NCBI GenBank assembly: GCA_030068075.1
Contig: CM057825.1
Coordinates: forward strand, 121,199,434-121,263,433
Source: Paguma larvata
Lineage: Eukaryota; Chordata; Mammalia; Carnivora; Viverridae
Reading direction: 5' to 3'
DNA: 64,000 nucleotides
Shown here piece by piece: positions 21,965 to 33,100 of the stretch. The notes beneath the pieces are model-generated. The model was given only the letters and a program-made list of their open reading frames with translations, made no database searches and was not told where the DNA came from. Position numbers and translations under genes: made by a program. The first letter of the stretch is position 1. The number at the start of each line of letters is the position of its first letter.

Positions 21965-22640
21965 AGCCTTAGAAATATCCATTCCCTTTGACTCAACAAT
22001 TAAAATGATTTTTTTAATATTTATTAATTTTTGAGAGAGAGAGACAGAGAAACAGAGCATGAACAGGGGAGGGGCAGAGAGAGAGAGGGAGACACAGAAT
22101 TCCAAGCACACTCCGGGATCTGAGCTGTCAGCAAGAGCCCGACGTGGGGCTCGAACCCATGAAATGCAAGATCATGACCTGAGCTAAAGCTGGATGCTAA
22201 ACCGACTGAACCACCTAGGCACCCCGACTCAACAATTTCACTCGTAGAAATAGCCTGAGGTACTAGGAAACACAAAGAATGGTGAGCAAGAACATTTATC
22301 CACCCGTAGACGTGAAAACTTGGAAGTCGCCTAAATATCCACCCAGAGGGGAATAGATGAAGACATGATTGAACATTGGTGTGGTGCAATATTGTGCAGG
22401 CATTTCAAGTCCTTCATGCTGTGGGGATGCCATTAAACTGCAAAATAAATCTGGATATTAATATTTACTGAGAGTGTCATTCTGAATGGGTGTATGGGAG
22501 ACAGTATTTCACACTAAGCTTATCGCTGATGGAAAGAAATACAGGTGATTATTCTCTCTACCCCTTTTGTGCTTTCTAAGGTATGTTTACAATGAATATG
22601 CATTACACTTACAATCAGGAAATAGTACCCTCTGCATGAA
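21965..22640 (+). mobile_element. L1 LINE 3' end split by a SINE
   Basis: The left part reads 'gaaatatccattccctttga'. The right part, from 22226, reads 'cactcgtagaaatagcctga', 'cttggaagtcgcctaaatat' and 'cacccagaggggaatagatg'. The order matches old L1 3' untranslated sequence. Confidence 0.8.
22002..22225 (-). mobile_element. CAN SINE inside L1
   Basis: Flanked by perfect duplications gactcaacaatt at 21990-22001 and 22226-22237. T-rich left end, GA block, 'agcaagagcccgacgtgggg' and right end 'ccacctaggcacccc' identify it. Confidence 0.97.
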
Positions 22641-24109
22641 GGGGTTTTCACAATCCCATCATGGATCGCTTCATTGCTGTGAAGCAACTGTCAGTCCCCC
22701 AAACAGAATGTGATCGAATACATCCCCAGTGTTTCTGGACACAGAGAGGCGGGGATCTGCCTTTTTTTTTTGTTTTTTATTTTTCCGTGTGCCTTTTGGA
22801 AAACAGCAGGCACAGCAAATAACAACCCTCTAGATAATACCAATGGGTAAATATTGCCAGGATTTGTTACATAAAATGCTAAGAAATTATAACTTGAGGA
22901 TGTAACCACCTATTCTGCCACCTTCAGAAATCCCCGTGTCTGTTCCTGCCAAAAAAAAAAAAAAAAAAAAAGGAGGGTGGGGAATTTTGCATAGAAGAAA
23001 AAATTCCTAAGCCTTTTCTTTCAAACTGACAGGAAGAGGTGGGGCTGGTTATGGAGGCAAATGTTGCATTAAGTAAAATAAGAGATGTGGGGTGTTATCA
23101 CCTCTGAAGGCACAAGGGAGGTGGATTTTGCAGCAGGAGAGTGACAGGTGTCACCCTCTGGAAGGACTGGGGATTAAGGGATCCTTTTCAGGTGTGCAAG
23201 GAAGGCAGGAACCTTCCCCCTCTTCTAACTAATACACAGACCCGCACAGAGTCAGGTACAGACTCAAGAAGGGCAACTGATCCCACCAAAACCTGCTTTG
23301 TGATTTGGGGCAAGTCACGGAAAAGCTCCAGGGAAAAGAGAAAAGCAATCTCTTTGAATCCATGTTCCCTCCTCTGCACTTTCAAACTTTCCCTTTGGCA
23401 CCCCACAGGCGTTGCTCCTCAACCTGCATTGCGTGATACATTTTTCATCACTGGTTTTCCTATTCTTTGGTCTTCGTAAGGATTCCTCTTCTAACCCCCA
23501 CCCCCTCCCGCCCAGCCAAGTCTTGGCGACAATCTTAAGCCACACCTGCTCAGCTCCCGAGACATCGCTCACCAGCCCAGGTCCCTGCAGGAGGGTGAAC
23601 CCTCCAAGGTGAAAAGGCTCACAGCCGGCCCAAACCTGATATGCAAAGGCCAGTCTCCGCCTGGGGCTCCAGTTCTAATTTCTGATGCCCTCGGAAGGAC
23701 TGGTCAATGTCAAGCAGGTCCTACCTGATACCCTGGGCCGGTGCCCGGGCGGAAGCCTCAGCCAGAGTCCCGTTAAGACACTGCTGGGATCTTGGGGATT
23801 GATTTCGGAAGCTTTGATTGAGTTCAGTACTTTTCCGGGAGGGTAGGAGGCCTGCAGTGGCTGGGCGGCTGCCCTAAATTCAGGCTCATAAAATTCCCCT
23901 GCTCAGACCAATATTCTAGGTTAGCCAATGGTCTTAAGCTGGAAGCCCACAGTCAAGTTCAGCCCCTAAAGATGCTTTCCTTTGGCCTGCAAAGTGATTT
24001 TTGTGTATTTAAATGACCTGTCAGGATGTAAAATTTGAATGATTCCATGTGAAGATCTGCATATCTGGCTTTTTCCCCCCCTTTTAATATAAAGAGTTGA
24101 TTGCAGAGT
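22641..24109. other. Unique sequence, A21 run, no gene seen
   Basis: A run of 21 A lies at 22951-22971 and could be the tail of an unrecognised retroposed copy. 23600-23900 is GC-richer with retained CpGs (gcccgggcggaagc). No coding signal is recognised. Confidence 0.4.
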
Positions 24110-24355
24110 GTAATATTTAAGAACATGAACTCCGGAGCCAGGTATCTGGGCTTAGAACCCCAGCTCTGTGATTGGGGGAAGGTTACCAACCCTCTCCGTG
24201 CCTCCATTTTCTCATTTGTCAAATGGGAATAATAACAATAATAAGAACCATCTCAGATGCTTGTTGTAAGCATTAAATGAATTAATATAAGCCATGCTTT
24301 TAGACCAGTGTCCACCATTTATGTGTTAGAACAGTTACTATAGTCTGTTGCTATT
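24110..24355 (+). mobile_element. MIR SINE, near full length
   Basis: 'gaacatgaactccggagcca', 'cagctctgtgattgggggaa', 'tttctcatttgtcaaatggg' and 'gcattaaatgaattaatata' follow MIR order. Confidence 0.88.
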
Positions 24356-24899
24356 AACACTGGACAAGCATTCCCAACAGTGTCTCCCTCGCTCAAGACA
24401 GGCCATAATCTTCCATTTTTGTATGTTTCCCACCCCGCTCCATGCACTCATTACGTTAGCTGCCTGACCTCTGTTAAGCATTTGAGCTTGAGAGCCCTGG
24501 TCTCAAATGAAGATACAGTATTTGCCAGTGTGGGACTCTGTAAACCCAAAGTGGAGGACTGCCTTGGGGACCTGCCAGGAGATCTCACAGTGGCACACTT
24601 TTGGGCACTAGGAAGTCTGTGGGCATAATGGGTGGAGCATTCCTTCCTGCTCCTGATTTGGCCATACGACTTAGTGTGGGCAACTGCATCAAAGCAGAAT
24701 CGATGATGCGTCCGTTCTGAGCCTAAGTCTTACAGGTTTTGTCTTGCATTTTCATTGCTACAGAGAAGGAAAAGCTCGGGCTAGATACCGGTCCCAGAAA
24801 GAGGAGGAGTGGTCCCGCAGTTAAGGGGACTTATCCAAATCCAGCATGGGGTAGGGCCCTGGCTGAACTGCAGAAGTATTAGCAAACCCAGCAGAGAAG

Positions 24900-25040
24900 T
24901 GCTGAAACCAATTCGGACTAGCCAATCCTTGGTGAACTCACACTACACACCATAGAATAATAAACGTGTGTTGTGTAAAAGCCACTGAGTTTTTTGGGGT
25001 GGATTGTTACACAGAAGACGCGAGCTGACGAACTGCCCAG
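24900..25040 (+). mobile_element. 3' end of a MaLR LTR remnant
   Basis: 'ataataaacgtgtgttgtgt', 'aaaagccactgagttttttg' and 'gattgttacacagaagacg' resemble the polyadenylation-region end of MLT1-group LTRs. The 5' part is not recognisable. Confidence 0.55.
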
Positions 25041-25429
25041 TGGAACCCTTAGCATCACCCAGTCACTAAATGGGACATCGCAAAATTTTCCTGGACACAG
25101 TGATGATGCCATCTTTGTTAGGTGTGGCCAGAAGCTCTCTGAGAACGGGGCTGCTCTTAACCTCACATGAAGAGCCCAGCATTCAAGAGTGGGAGTGTTG
25201 GAGAGCCAGCTGTCATTTGGGTGCCCCAACCCCTCACATAGCCTTGGGCAAAACCAAAGGATTACAAGCCAAAGCCCTTCGTGGATTTCCTCATTTCCCA
25301 GGGCTTCTCATGGTTCTTGTCGTCTCCACATCCGTGTAAATGCCATACCACCACGTTTGTGTTCATTTGTTTCATTGTTTATTCTGGCTACACAAGGGAA
25401 GAATGGACTAATGGAGGCAGAGCCCGGAA

Positions 25430-25545
25430 GTTCAAGAGCTATCTCAATAAATTTAAGAAGATTGAACTCATTGCCTGCATCCTTCCCAACCAAAACTGTA
25501 TGAAACTAGAAATCAATCACACCAAAAAAGAAGCTATTGGTGATG
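25430..25545 (+). pseudogene. L1 ORF2 fragment, end of endonuclease domain
   Basis: The frame translates to LNKFKKIELIACILPNQN followed by MKLEINHTKKE. This resembles the L1 ORF2 segment just after the endonuclease domain. It is only about 35 residues long and flanked by unrelated sequence, so it is a dead fragment. Confidence 0.7.
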
Positions 25546-25629
25546 TCTAGGCAGAAGATAGTGTTAGCCTGAATGAAGACTTTAGGAATGAGGATGGGAA
25601 TGAGTAAACAGATTTTGTAATAAAAACAA

Positions 25630-25835
25630 TGTCTGTAACAACACTTATCAGACATTGGCCACTGTCCTAAGGGCATCACCTGTATTCAATCAACAATCTT
25701 ACAGATTAGGTACGGTTACACCTTCCACTTTACAGACAATGATGTTGAGGTCTAAGTGACCCAGCCTGCAAATGGTGAGTTCAAAACGGGGAAGAGCTTG
25801 CGTCTGGGCTCTTAACCACTGCATTATTCCATGAC
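25630..25835 (-). mobile_element. MIR SINE fragment
   Basis: 'gccactgtcctaagggcatc', 'ccttccactttacagacaat' and 'gggctcttaaccactgcatt' follow reversed MIR order to the very head. Confidence 0.85.
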
Positions 25836-26811
25836 AGCATTATTTCAGAGCTTTGCAAGTGGTGGAGTAAGCAGGAATTAGTGGTTTCTTAGCCACAGGG
25901 GTGAGGGACAGGGGTGAGGAGCCACAGGGGTGAGTTCAAAACAGTTCAGAGACAACATGGTCTTCTCGTTTGTTCTAGGGAACAGTGTGTGTGTATGTGT
26001 GTGTGTGCGTGTGTGTCCACTTACAATGACAAACAAGAAAAAGTCCACTCACGGAGTACAATTTTGATTAGAGAAGAAAAGACGCACAGGAGAATAATGA
26101 TTCTCACCAATTATTAGGACGACTGTCAAATATTTGGTTCTGACTTGGTTCTCTGGAAGTAGCCCTGGGACACATAGGTATAGTTTTCTGAGAGAAGGAT
26201 TTGATTTAAATGGAAGGAATAACTTGCAGTGGTCAGAACTTGACATGGGGGACATGAGCTGCCTTGGACGTTCTGAGGCGCCTGGCACAGTGGTTGCCTA
26301 TGTGGGGCCTCTATGTCCCTTGGCAGGAAGAGGGAATGAAAGAACCCAGCAGTGGTGTGTCTGTGTGCCTGTTTGTCAGAGAAGCAAATTTCAAAACAAT
26401 CACAGGACCAGTGGATAAAAGAACTTGGCCAGATTTCGTCTGCCACAGCTTGGCACTCATCACCATATCACAGGATAAATGGAGGCGATTTGAAATCCGT
26501 TTGCCTCTTTGACTTTTCCAGTTAATACTGTAGCCAAGGTGTGACAAGATTAACAGCTGTGTGGAGGGGAGAAACCCTGAGTGTGGCTGGGATTGTCTTG
26601 TTCTTTTTGAAAAAGATCCTTATTTGATGAGGAGCCACGTTCCTTCTCCCTAGAACAGAGATCAATACTGGCTTTTGCTAGTATTTTACTGCTAAAGCTA
26701 GCAAGTATATTTTCTTTATTTCCAAGAGATGAGTGCTGGGACAAGGAAGCCCGAATGTCCTCATTAAGCTGGGTGCCCTAGAGCTTTTGCTCTTTGATAA
26801 CATTTAAAAAA
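25836..26811. other. Unique sequence with GT repeat, no gene seen
   Basis: An imperfect (GT)n microsatellite lies at 25985-26017, just after a small direct repeat of gccacaggggtgag near 25895-25935. The stretch 26380-26530 is repeat-free. No ORF stands out. Confidence 0.45.
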
Positions 26812-27036
26812 ACATTTTTTTTAAATGTTCATTTATTTTTGAGAGAAAGAGAGACGAAAGGACGAAAGCACAAATGGGGGAGGGGCAGAGAGAGAGGGAG
26901 ACACAGAATCTGAAGCCGGCTCCAGGCTGTGAGCCATTAGCACAGAGCCCGACACAGCACTCAAACTCACAAGCCATGAGATCATGACCTGGGCTGAAGT
27001 TGAATACCTAACCAACTGAGCCACCCAGGCATCCCC
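26812..27036 (-). mobile_element. CAN SINE
   Basis: The minus-strand copy runs from T-rich sequence through 'tagcacagagcccgacacag' to 'gagccacccaggcatcccc'. Flanking aacattt words may be the target duplication. Confidence 0.93.
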
Positions 27037-27705
27037 AACAACATTTTTTTTTTTTTAATCTGCTTTGGAAAAGGTCAGCCAGCCCCTCAGGGATCCGTGT
27101 ACAAGCCCACCTCAGAGACCTTCCCTCTCTCCCTGCTCTTGTCTGGAAGTGAAGATTTCTTTTTGTATAACTTGCCCTCACCTGAATGGTGCTCTCTGGT
27201 AGGGAGCAGATGGCCAGTTCTAGGATGGGGACTGGGCCTCTAGGATTTGTACAACTTGAGAATACAATGGAGACCATCCAGGAGAGCTCAAGAGATCAGT
27301 GCAAGCTGGATATTTGAGAGAGACTTCACAAGATGGAAAAACAACAACAACAATAAAAAAAAACAACCTCTGAAAATCAGCCACCAGATTTTAGATGCCA
27401 CCGGAGCTAGTAACAGAGTCTAAGTAAAAAGATCAGGGCAATATAAACACCGGATCATCCCAAGAGGTGAGGTACAAAAGGAGGAACAAAGAGGGAAACC
27501 CAGGCTTTTCTTGATGAGCTGAGCAGGGAGACAGAATTCCTCTGTTTTCGGGTTCCAACTGTTTGATGCAAAAAGGAGTGTGGGTTGTAATTGGGCCTGT
27601 GTCAGTCACTACTCCTTCTGGCTTCTGCCTAGTCCAGGACACAGACAAACACAGAAGCCACAGCGGCACTACATTTGGCCTCTGCTTTTCCTTAAGATGG
27701 CGTTT

Positions 27706-27730
27706 TAATTTCTTTTTTTAGAGGGAAGGT

Positions 27731-27777
<47 letters not shown>

Positions 27778-27939
27778 TGAGTTGGGGAGGGGACAGAGGG
27801 AGAGAAAGGGAGAGAATCTCAAGCAGGCTCCACACTCAGCATTGAGCCTTTTGCAGGGCTTAATCCCACGATCGTGGGATCATGACCTGAGCTAAAATCA
27901 AGAACTGGGCACTCAACCAACTGAGCCACCCAGGCATCC
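27706..27939 (-). mobile_element. CAN SINE, older type, with long (GA)n
   Basis: It carries 'ctcaagcaggctccacactc', the older body without the cagctcagagcc block, and ends at gccacccaggcatcc. The GA tract at 27733-27771 has expanded to about 19 dinucleotides. Confidence 0.92.
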
Positions 27940-28213
27940 AAGGTCACATTTAAAAAAAAAATGAAATTGAGCATAGGGGACCCAAGCAAGCTACAGAAAG
28001 GAAAAGAGGAGAAATTTGCAGGAGGAAATCATGAAATCCAAGGGAGGAATGTGGTCTCAACATGGCGCTCCATGACCAACAAATGTGAAGTCACTATTTT
28101 CTGTCTTCTTCCGCAGGAGCCACGCGCTATGCTCTTCATGACACTCCTAGGAAGCACAAGGTCAAGTCTGGAGTTTTCCTATCTAAAGTGGTCTAGGACA
28201 TAATGCTATGTAT

Positions 28214-28387
28214 GCATTATGCATTGAGAGAGACAGAACACAAGTGGGGGAGGGGCAGAGAGAGAGGGAGATACAGGATCTGAAGCTGTCAGCACAGAAC
28301 ATGACGCAGGGCTCAAACTCATGAACCATGAGATCATGACCTGAGCATAAGTCGGATGCTCCACCAAAAGAGTTACCCAGATACACC
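28214..28387 (-). mobile_element. CAN SINE lacking an A-tail
   Basis: The left edge enters the GA-rich block almost directly (gcattgagagagacaga), so the usual A-rich tail is short or lost. Flanks aatgctatgtat at 28202-28213 and 28388-28399 are perfect 12-bp duplications. Confidence 0.93.
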
Positions 28388-28403
28388 AATGCTATGTATT
28401 TTA

Positions 28404-28614
28404 AAAAAAATGTTTGTTTATTTTGAGAAAGAGAAAAGAGCACAGGGGAGGGGCAGAGAGACAGGGAGAGAGAGAATCCTAATCCCAAGAATCTTCTCAC
28501 TGTCAGCATGGAGCCCAACGTGTGGCTCAATCTCATGAACCTGTGAGATCATGACCTGAGCTGAAACCAAATTGAGTTGGACGCTTAACCAAATTGAGCC
28601 ATCCAGGTGCCTCT
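28404..28614 (-). mobile_element. CAN SINE stacked on the same target site
   Basis: A second minus-strand copy starts right after the previous one's duplication. Its flanks tgctatgtatttt (28390-28402) and tgctgtgcattttt (28616-28629) are derived from the same target word. Confidence 0.92.
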
Positions 28615-28708
28615 GTGCTGTGCATTTTTAAGTCATTTTGGGCTCCATTTTACTGCCCTTCTGTGTTTATTTACCTGGCATCTATGTTGAAATTGGGCTA
28701 TCTCTCTC

Positions 28709-28898
28709 TCTATGTTTGAGACAGAGAAAGAGAGAGAGCATGAGCTAGGGAAATGGACAGAGGGTGAGAGAGAATCTTAAGCAGGCTCCACACTCAGCAT
28801 GGAGTCTGATATGGGGCTCAATCCCATGACCCTGGGATCATGACCTGAGCTGAAATTAAGTCAGATGTTCAACCAACTGAGCCACCCAGGTCCCCCCC
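28709..28898 (-). mobile_element. CAN SINE, older type
   Basis: 'ttaagcaggctccacactca' and 'gagccacccaggtccccc' mark an older minus-strand copy. Flanks gggctatctctctct and gggctgtgtctcttg suggest a diverged target duplication. Confidence 0.9.
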
Positions 28899-28899
28899 T

Positions 28900-29800
28900 C
28901 GCTGGGCTGTGTCTCTTGATATTACTTATTCTTTCGAGTCATATGATATCTTTTCCGAAAAATAAGTCAAATAGCAGATTAAAACGTGCACTTGAACATA
29001 AACTGGTGGGCGTGCCTATATGTGATTACCAGATCTACATACACATGCTTATATCTTCTCTCGGCCCCATGCCAGAACACCACCACCACCATCACCATGA
29101 GCACAAGATAACTGAGAGCAGTTCATAAGCAACATCATCCAGAGAAAACACATCAGGTATATTTGGGTGATGGAGTTAATGGGGTTATTTTGTCACTCCT
29201 GTGGGGACTTTAAACTTCTAGACTGTCAGAAGAGAAAGGTGCAATTTGCAAAGAGAAGTACTCTCCCATACGACCTTTGGTGATGCCACTGTGTCACTAC
29301 TCCCCAAGGGCTCGAGTCTGGTGGGCTGGTTGGGACCCTTGGTTTGACCAACTGAAAGGGGCAGAGGTGATACTGTGTAAGTTTTAGAGTCTGGGTTTCC
29401 AGAGACCATCATGTGAGGAAGTTGATCTAGCTTCCGGAAGCCATGGGCCACCAAGGCCACCATCAGCAGCTGGCCTCTCTCTTTCCAGCTTTAGTTCCAG
29501 GGGCAAGATGATTTCAGAGCCTGCACCAGAAGGTGGGTCTCCAGGCCTCTATTCTTATGTCCTTAAAGAGCGTGCACAACACTGCCACTCTCCTCGGTGA
29601 GAGGGCAACACTGTGACACAGTAGGAAGGGACAACACGGGGTTGCCAAAGTCAGAGGGTGGTAGCCTCGGCCGCTGGCTCTGTGTCTATACACAAGTACA
29701 ATGACCTCTCTGGACCTTGACCCCCTCATCTGCGGGATGAGCAGTTTGGAGGAGTGAACCCCCAGGTCCCGTTAAGTTCTGAGAGTCCTGATCATGCCTT
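28900..29800. other. Unique sequence, no gene seen
   Basis: A short (CAC/CAT) run near 29080-29098 encodes a His run in one frame, which is a microsatellite effect. 29640-29740 may hold a decayed MIR. No gene is recognised. Confidence 0.4.
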
Positions 29801-29809
29801 GAAAGCATG

Positions 29810-30560
29810 CCTTCTCAGCTCTTTTGTCACAGCGGGAGCTCAGGGATTTTGCTGTGACAGGCTGGAAGCCAGCGAGGGGGAGGCAGGGGGTTGCAATTCA
29901 TTCTGTCAGCTCCCCTTCTTCTAAAGGGTAACATTGTCACTCACAGCTTATCTTGCTGTGAACTTTCCTTAATGGTTTAGTTGGATTCGGGCTCAGATTA
30001 ATCATCCTGAGCAACAAGCAACACGACAAACTCATCACTAATTAATTGGCAGCAACTCAAGATACCACGTTCCCCGGGCAGAAGGTCTGTTTCTCCATCA
30101 GCCCCTGTCCTCCTAGGTGCTCACGATTGCTGTGACATGTCATTCTCTGGATGCTCATCTTGGCGACGGGCATAAGTGGATGCTCGCCGTGGAGGAGAAT
30201 AATTAAGAGAAGATGCGATCTAGGAAAGTGCATTTCTGTTTCTGTCTTCGTCCCCCAAAACCAATGCTGTACATAAGGGAGAGGCTTTACTCTGGCTGCC
30301 TTCTGGAAATGAAAATGTTTGCCCTCGCAGCATTAAATAAAAATGCAACAGTATTGCTATGCAGGCAATACTGTAGGAGCCCAGATTAGGTCACGCTGTA
30401 AATAGGACCTGAAGTTGGATTTTCAACGGAATTTTTTATCGGAGAGATTTTTTTCATATTCAGCTATGCACATCCAGTTCCACCTATGTTCAGTGTTAAA
30501 TCCGGGCACAGAACAGGAAATTGCGTTGAAGGAGTGAATGAATGTCTATTCCAAAACAAC
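29810..30560. promoter_or_regulatory. Candidate conserved non-coding element
   Basis: About 750 bp with no recognised repeat. It contains clustered homeodomain-type words (TAATTAAT at 30039-30046, gattaatcatcctgag near 29997) and retained CpGs (cttggcgacgggca, ctcgccgtgg). A 10-bp perfect hairpin lies at 30348-30374. It looks regulatory, but this is inferred from composition only. Confidence 0.35.
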
Positions 30561-30869
30561 TACGCTTTTGTTGTTTTCTTCCCTAGTTCCTTGACCTTGA
30601 TTCCTCATATCGCAGTATTGCTTCCGGGGGCCACAAAAGCAATTTCAGGATCAGTGAGGATTCTTTAGAATTTATATAAAGGCAGAAGCACAACTCAAAT
30701 GAGCTTGGGCCAAAGAGGGAATTTTTGAGTCGTGTGTCTGGAAGGAAAGTTGGGCGGGTTAACAGGGATTACACAAAAGGATTGGGGGTCTGGAGCTTGA
30801 AGATTCATCTTGGAATTCAATACTGCCAGGAATTAATCAATCCACCCATAAATCAATCAACAAACCAAT

Positions 30870-31062
30870 TCCTCTCTCTCCACCAATTGGGGACACAAAC
30901 CAGAAAGCAGAAGGAGGGCTCTCATCAAAACCCAACCATGCTGGAATGATGACCCTGGACTTCCGCCCTTCAGAACTGGAAGAAAATACATTTCTGTTGT
31001 TCAAGCCACCCACTCTTGTGGGTCTATTTGTGCGGCAGCCTGAGCTGATGAAAACAGCAAGC
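30870..31062 (+). mobile_element. MaLR LTR remnant, 3' half, MLT1-like
   Basis: 'tggacttccgcccttcagaa', 'aatacatttctgttgttcaa', 'gccacccactcttgtgggtc' and 'gcggcagcctgagctgatga' match the 3' end of MLT1 LTRs in forward order. Confidence 0.82.
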
Positions 31063-31129
31063 TAGTCTAGTCTTCCTCGTATCTCTCTGATATTTTATCC
31101 TTAATGCTCTTTTCCATGGTTGATTTTTT

Positions 31130-32330
31130 ATGTAGTCCTGTGTTTTCAATTATCGTGACCACTCAGGCCTCCTGGATATACTCTTCCATTCCGATCTCCT
31201 GCCTGAGCTGAGTACTAACATCTCTTGGTATCTCCGATGTGGTGATCACTGGTGCCTCACAGTCTGATGTCCAAAACAGAACACAGCATTTCCTCCCAAA
31301 GCTCCTCCTCCATCATTGTGCTCACCCATACTCTTCAACTCTGTGGATGGACCTGAATCCACCCATTAGTGAGAGCGTGTCCAAGTCAATGCATCCTTCT
31401 TCCTCACCCTCAGGTGCTAACACTCACCAGATCCTACTTATAACAACAAGCAGTTCCAGAACTGCCATGTTCATCATCACTTTCACGGACAACACCTTTG
31501 TGAAAGGGACCTACCATGGCTCAGGAGGATTTCCACACACTTCCCTATGTGGTCCCCATGATTATGGTTCTGCTATCTATAGTCTCTTCTACACTCTGCA
31601 GCCAAACCGGACTACCCTGTTCCTCTGCCTGAAACTCAGCACAGGTCAAAGATCCTGCATGTTCTGACTCCCACTGACTCCCCAGCATTCTTTCTTGCTC
31701 CTTCCCCCTCACACTCTTTCCTTAAGCCATATGGATCCACTTCTGATTCTTTTGAAATAACTCATTTTCACTCCTATCTCTGGATGTTTGAATACCTACG
31801 CTCTCTATCTAAAATATCATTTCTATTGCTTTTTACCTGATTACCTCCTGATTTAAGCTTAGTTGTTCTTCCTTTGGGAAGCCTTTTCATGCCCCCACAT
31901 TTAATGAGACTCTCATGGGATCTCAGACACCAGGTTATTAATCTGGTTGTAGGACCACTTTACAGTGGTATCAATGACGTGATTCTTTCTTCCCTCTTCT
32001 TGTAGAATGCAAGTTCCTTTTTTTTTTAATGTTTTTTATTTATTATTGAGAGACAGAGACAGACAGAGCATGAGCATGGGAAGGGCAGAGAGAGAGGGAG
32101 ACACAGAATCAGAATCAGGCTTCAGGCTCTGAGCTGTCAGCACAGAGCCCGACACAGGGCTCGAACTCACAAACCGGGAGATCATGACCTGAACCGGAGT
32201 CGGACACTTAATCGACTGAGCCACCCAGGCGCCCCGAATGTGAGTTTCTTAATTGCAGGAGTAGTGTTTGGTGTTTGTTGTGGATTCTTAATTGTTATTT
32301 GCTTAAAGAGTGAATCAATAAAGTAATGAG
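31130..32330 (+). mobile_element. Long L2 LINE 3' region split by a SINE
   Basis: 'gatgtccaaaacagaacaca', 'ctcctcctccatcattgtgc', 'tcttcctttgggaagccttt' and 'cttgtagaatgcaagttcc' follow L2 3' order over about 1 kb. After the SINE it resumes with 'gtgagtttcttaattgcagg'. The 142-codon ORF at 31239-31667 lies inside it and is not considered a gene. Confidence 0.75.
32020..32235 (-). mobile_element. CAN SINE inside L2
   Basis: Bounded by gaatgcaagttcctt (32005-32019) and gaatgtgagtttctt (32236-32250), a 15-bp duplication with three mismatches. The body is the felid type and ends 'gagccacccaggcgcccc'. Confidence 0.96.
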
Positions 32331-33100
32331 TGAAAAAATAGACAAACATGTATATAAACCCATACCGATGCACCAGTTGCAGAATGACTAGAATTCATCC
32401 AGCTCATCTCTTACTAAAAGCAAAAACAAAAGTAAACACAATCCACAGCTTCACATTTTTAATGGAAATATGTTTATAAGGCCTTTAAGGAGTATCACCT
32501 TTATGGCTTTATACACAAGGTCCAAGATGTTTATGTGTCTATGCTAATTCCAATACCTTTTTCTTAAAAGTCTATTCTATCCATCAGTGTCTGCTGTTTT
32601 GGGGTACTTTGGATGAAGATCTATTTTATCAGCAATGTCCCCCTAGTGATAAATAAACACACATTAAAGCTCTCAGACGGCCTTTGCAAATGACATGTTC
32701 CTTCTTGTTACTCTTTCTCTAATATTGGTTTAATTATTTTCTAATCACTGTGTAATAAACAAACATTGGCTGTTATATTTTACCCAGACAAGTGTGCGCC
32801 TGTTTTATCTGGGTTCTTGACGTTGATTTTACATGGGTACAAATAAATTTAGTGACAAAGAAGATGCTTGGCTACAGGTGGTTACTAAAATATAGAAGTA
32901 GATACTTCTGGTTTGATGTCCATGACTAAAATGACAGAAGAAAAGGATCCCCATATTCTTTAAATCTATAGAAGAATGGGAAGGAATAGAAGAGTGACAC
33001 CAATACATGATGATACGAGAGAAAGCTCTGGAAAAGGGCAGACAACGGGGTGGAGGAAATAAAGAACAATGGCCATGAGTTGTCATCAGGGCAAGGAATG
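32331..33100. other. AT-rich unique sequence, possible conserved element
   Basis: No repeat is recognised at 32440-32830. It is AT-rich with words such as ggcctttgcaaatgacatg and aataaacaaacattggctg. No ORF is meaningful. Confidence 0.35.

Noticed and set aside
22951..22971. A21 run considered as the tail of a processed pseudogene
   Set aside because: The sequence upstream translates to nothing recognisable, and no target duplication could be matched.
28865..29128. ORF with a run of seven histidines
   Set aside because: The run comes from a short CAC/CAT microsatellite, and the frame starts at the edge of a SINE.
31239..31667. 142-codon plus-strand ORF
   Set aside because: It lies within the L2 3' untranslated region.
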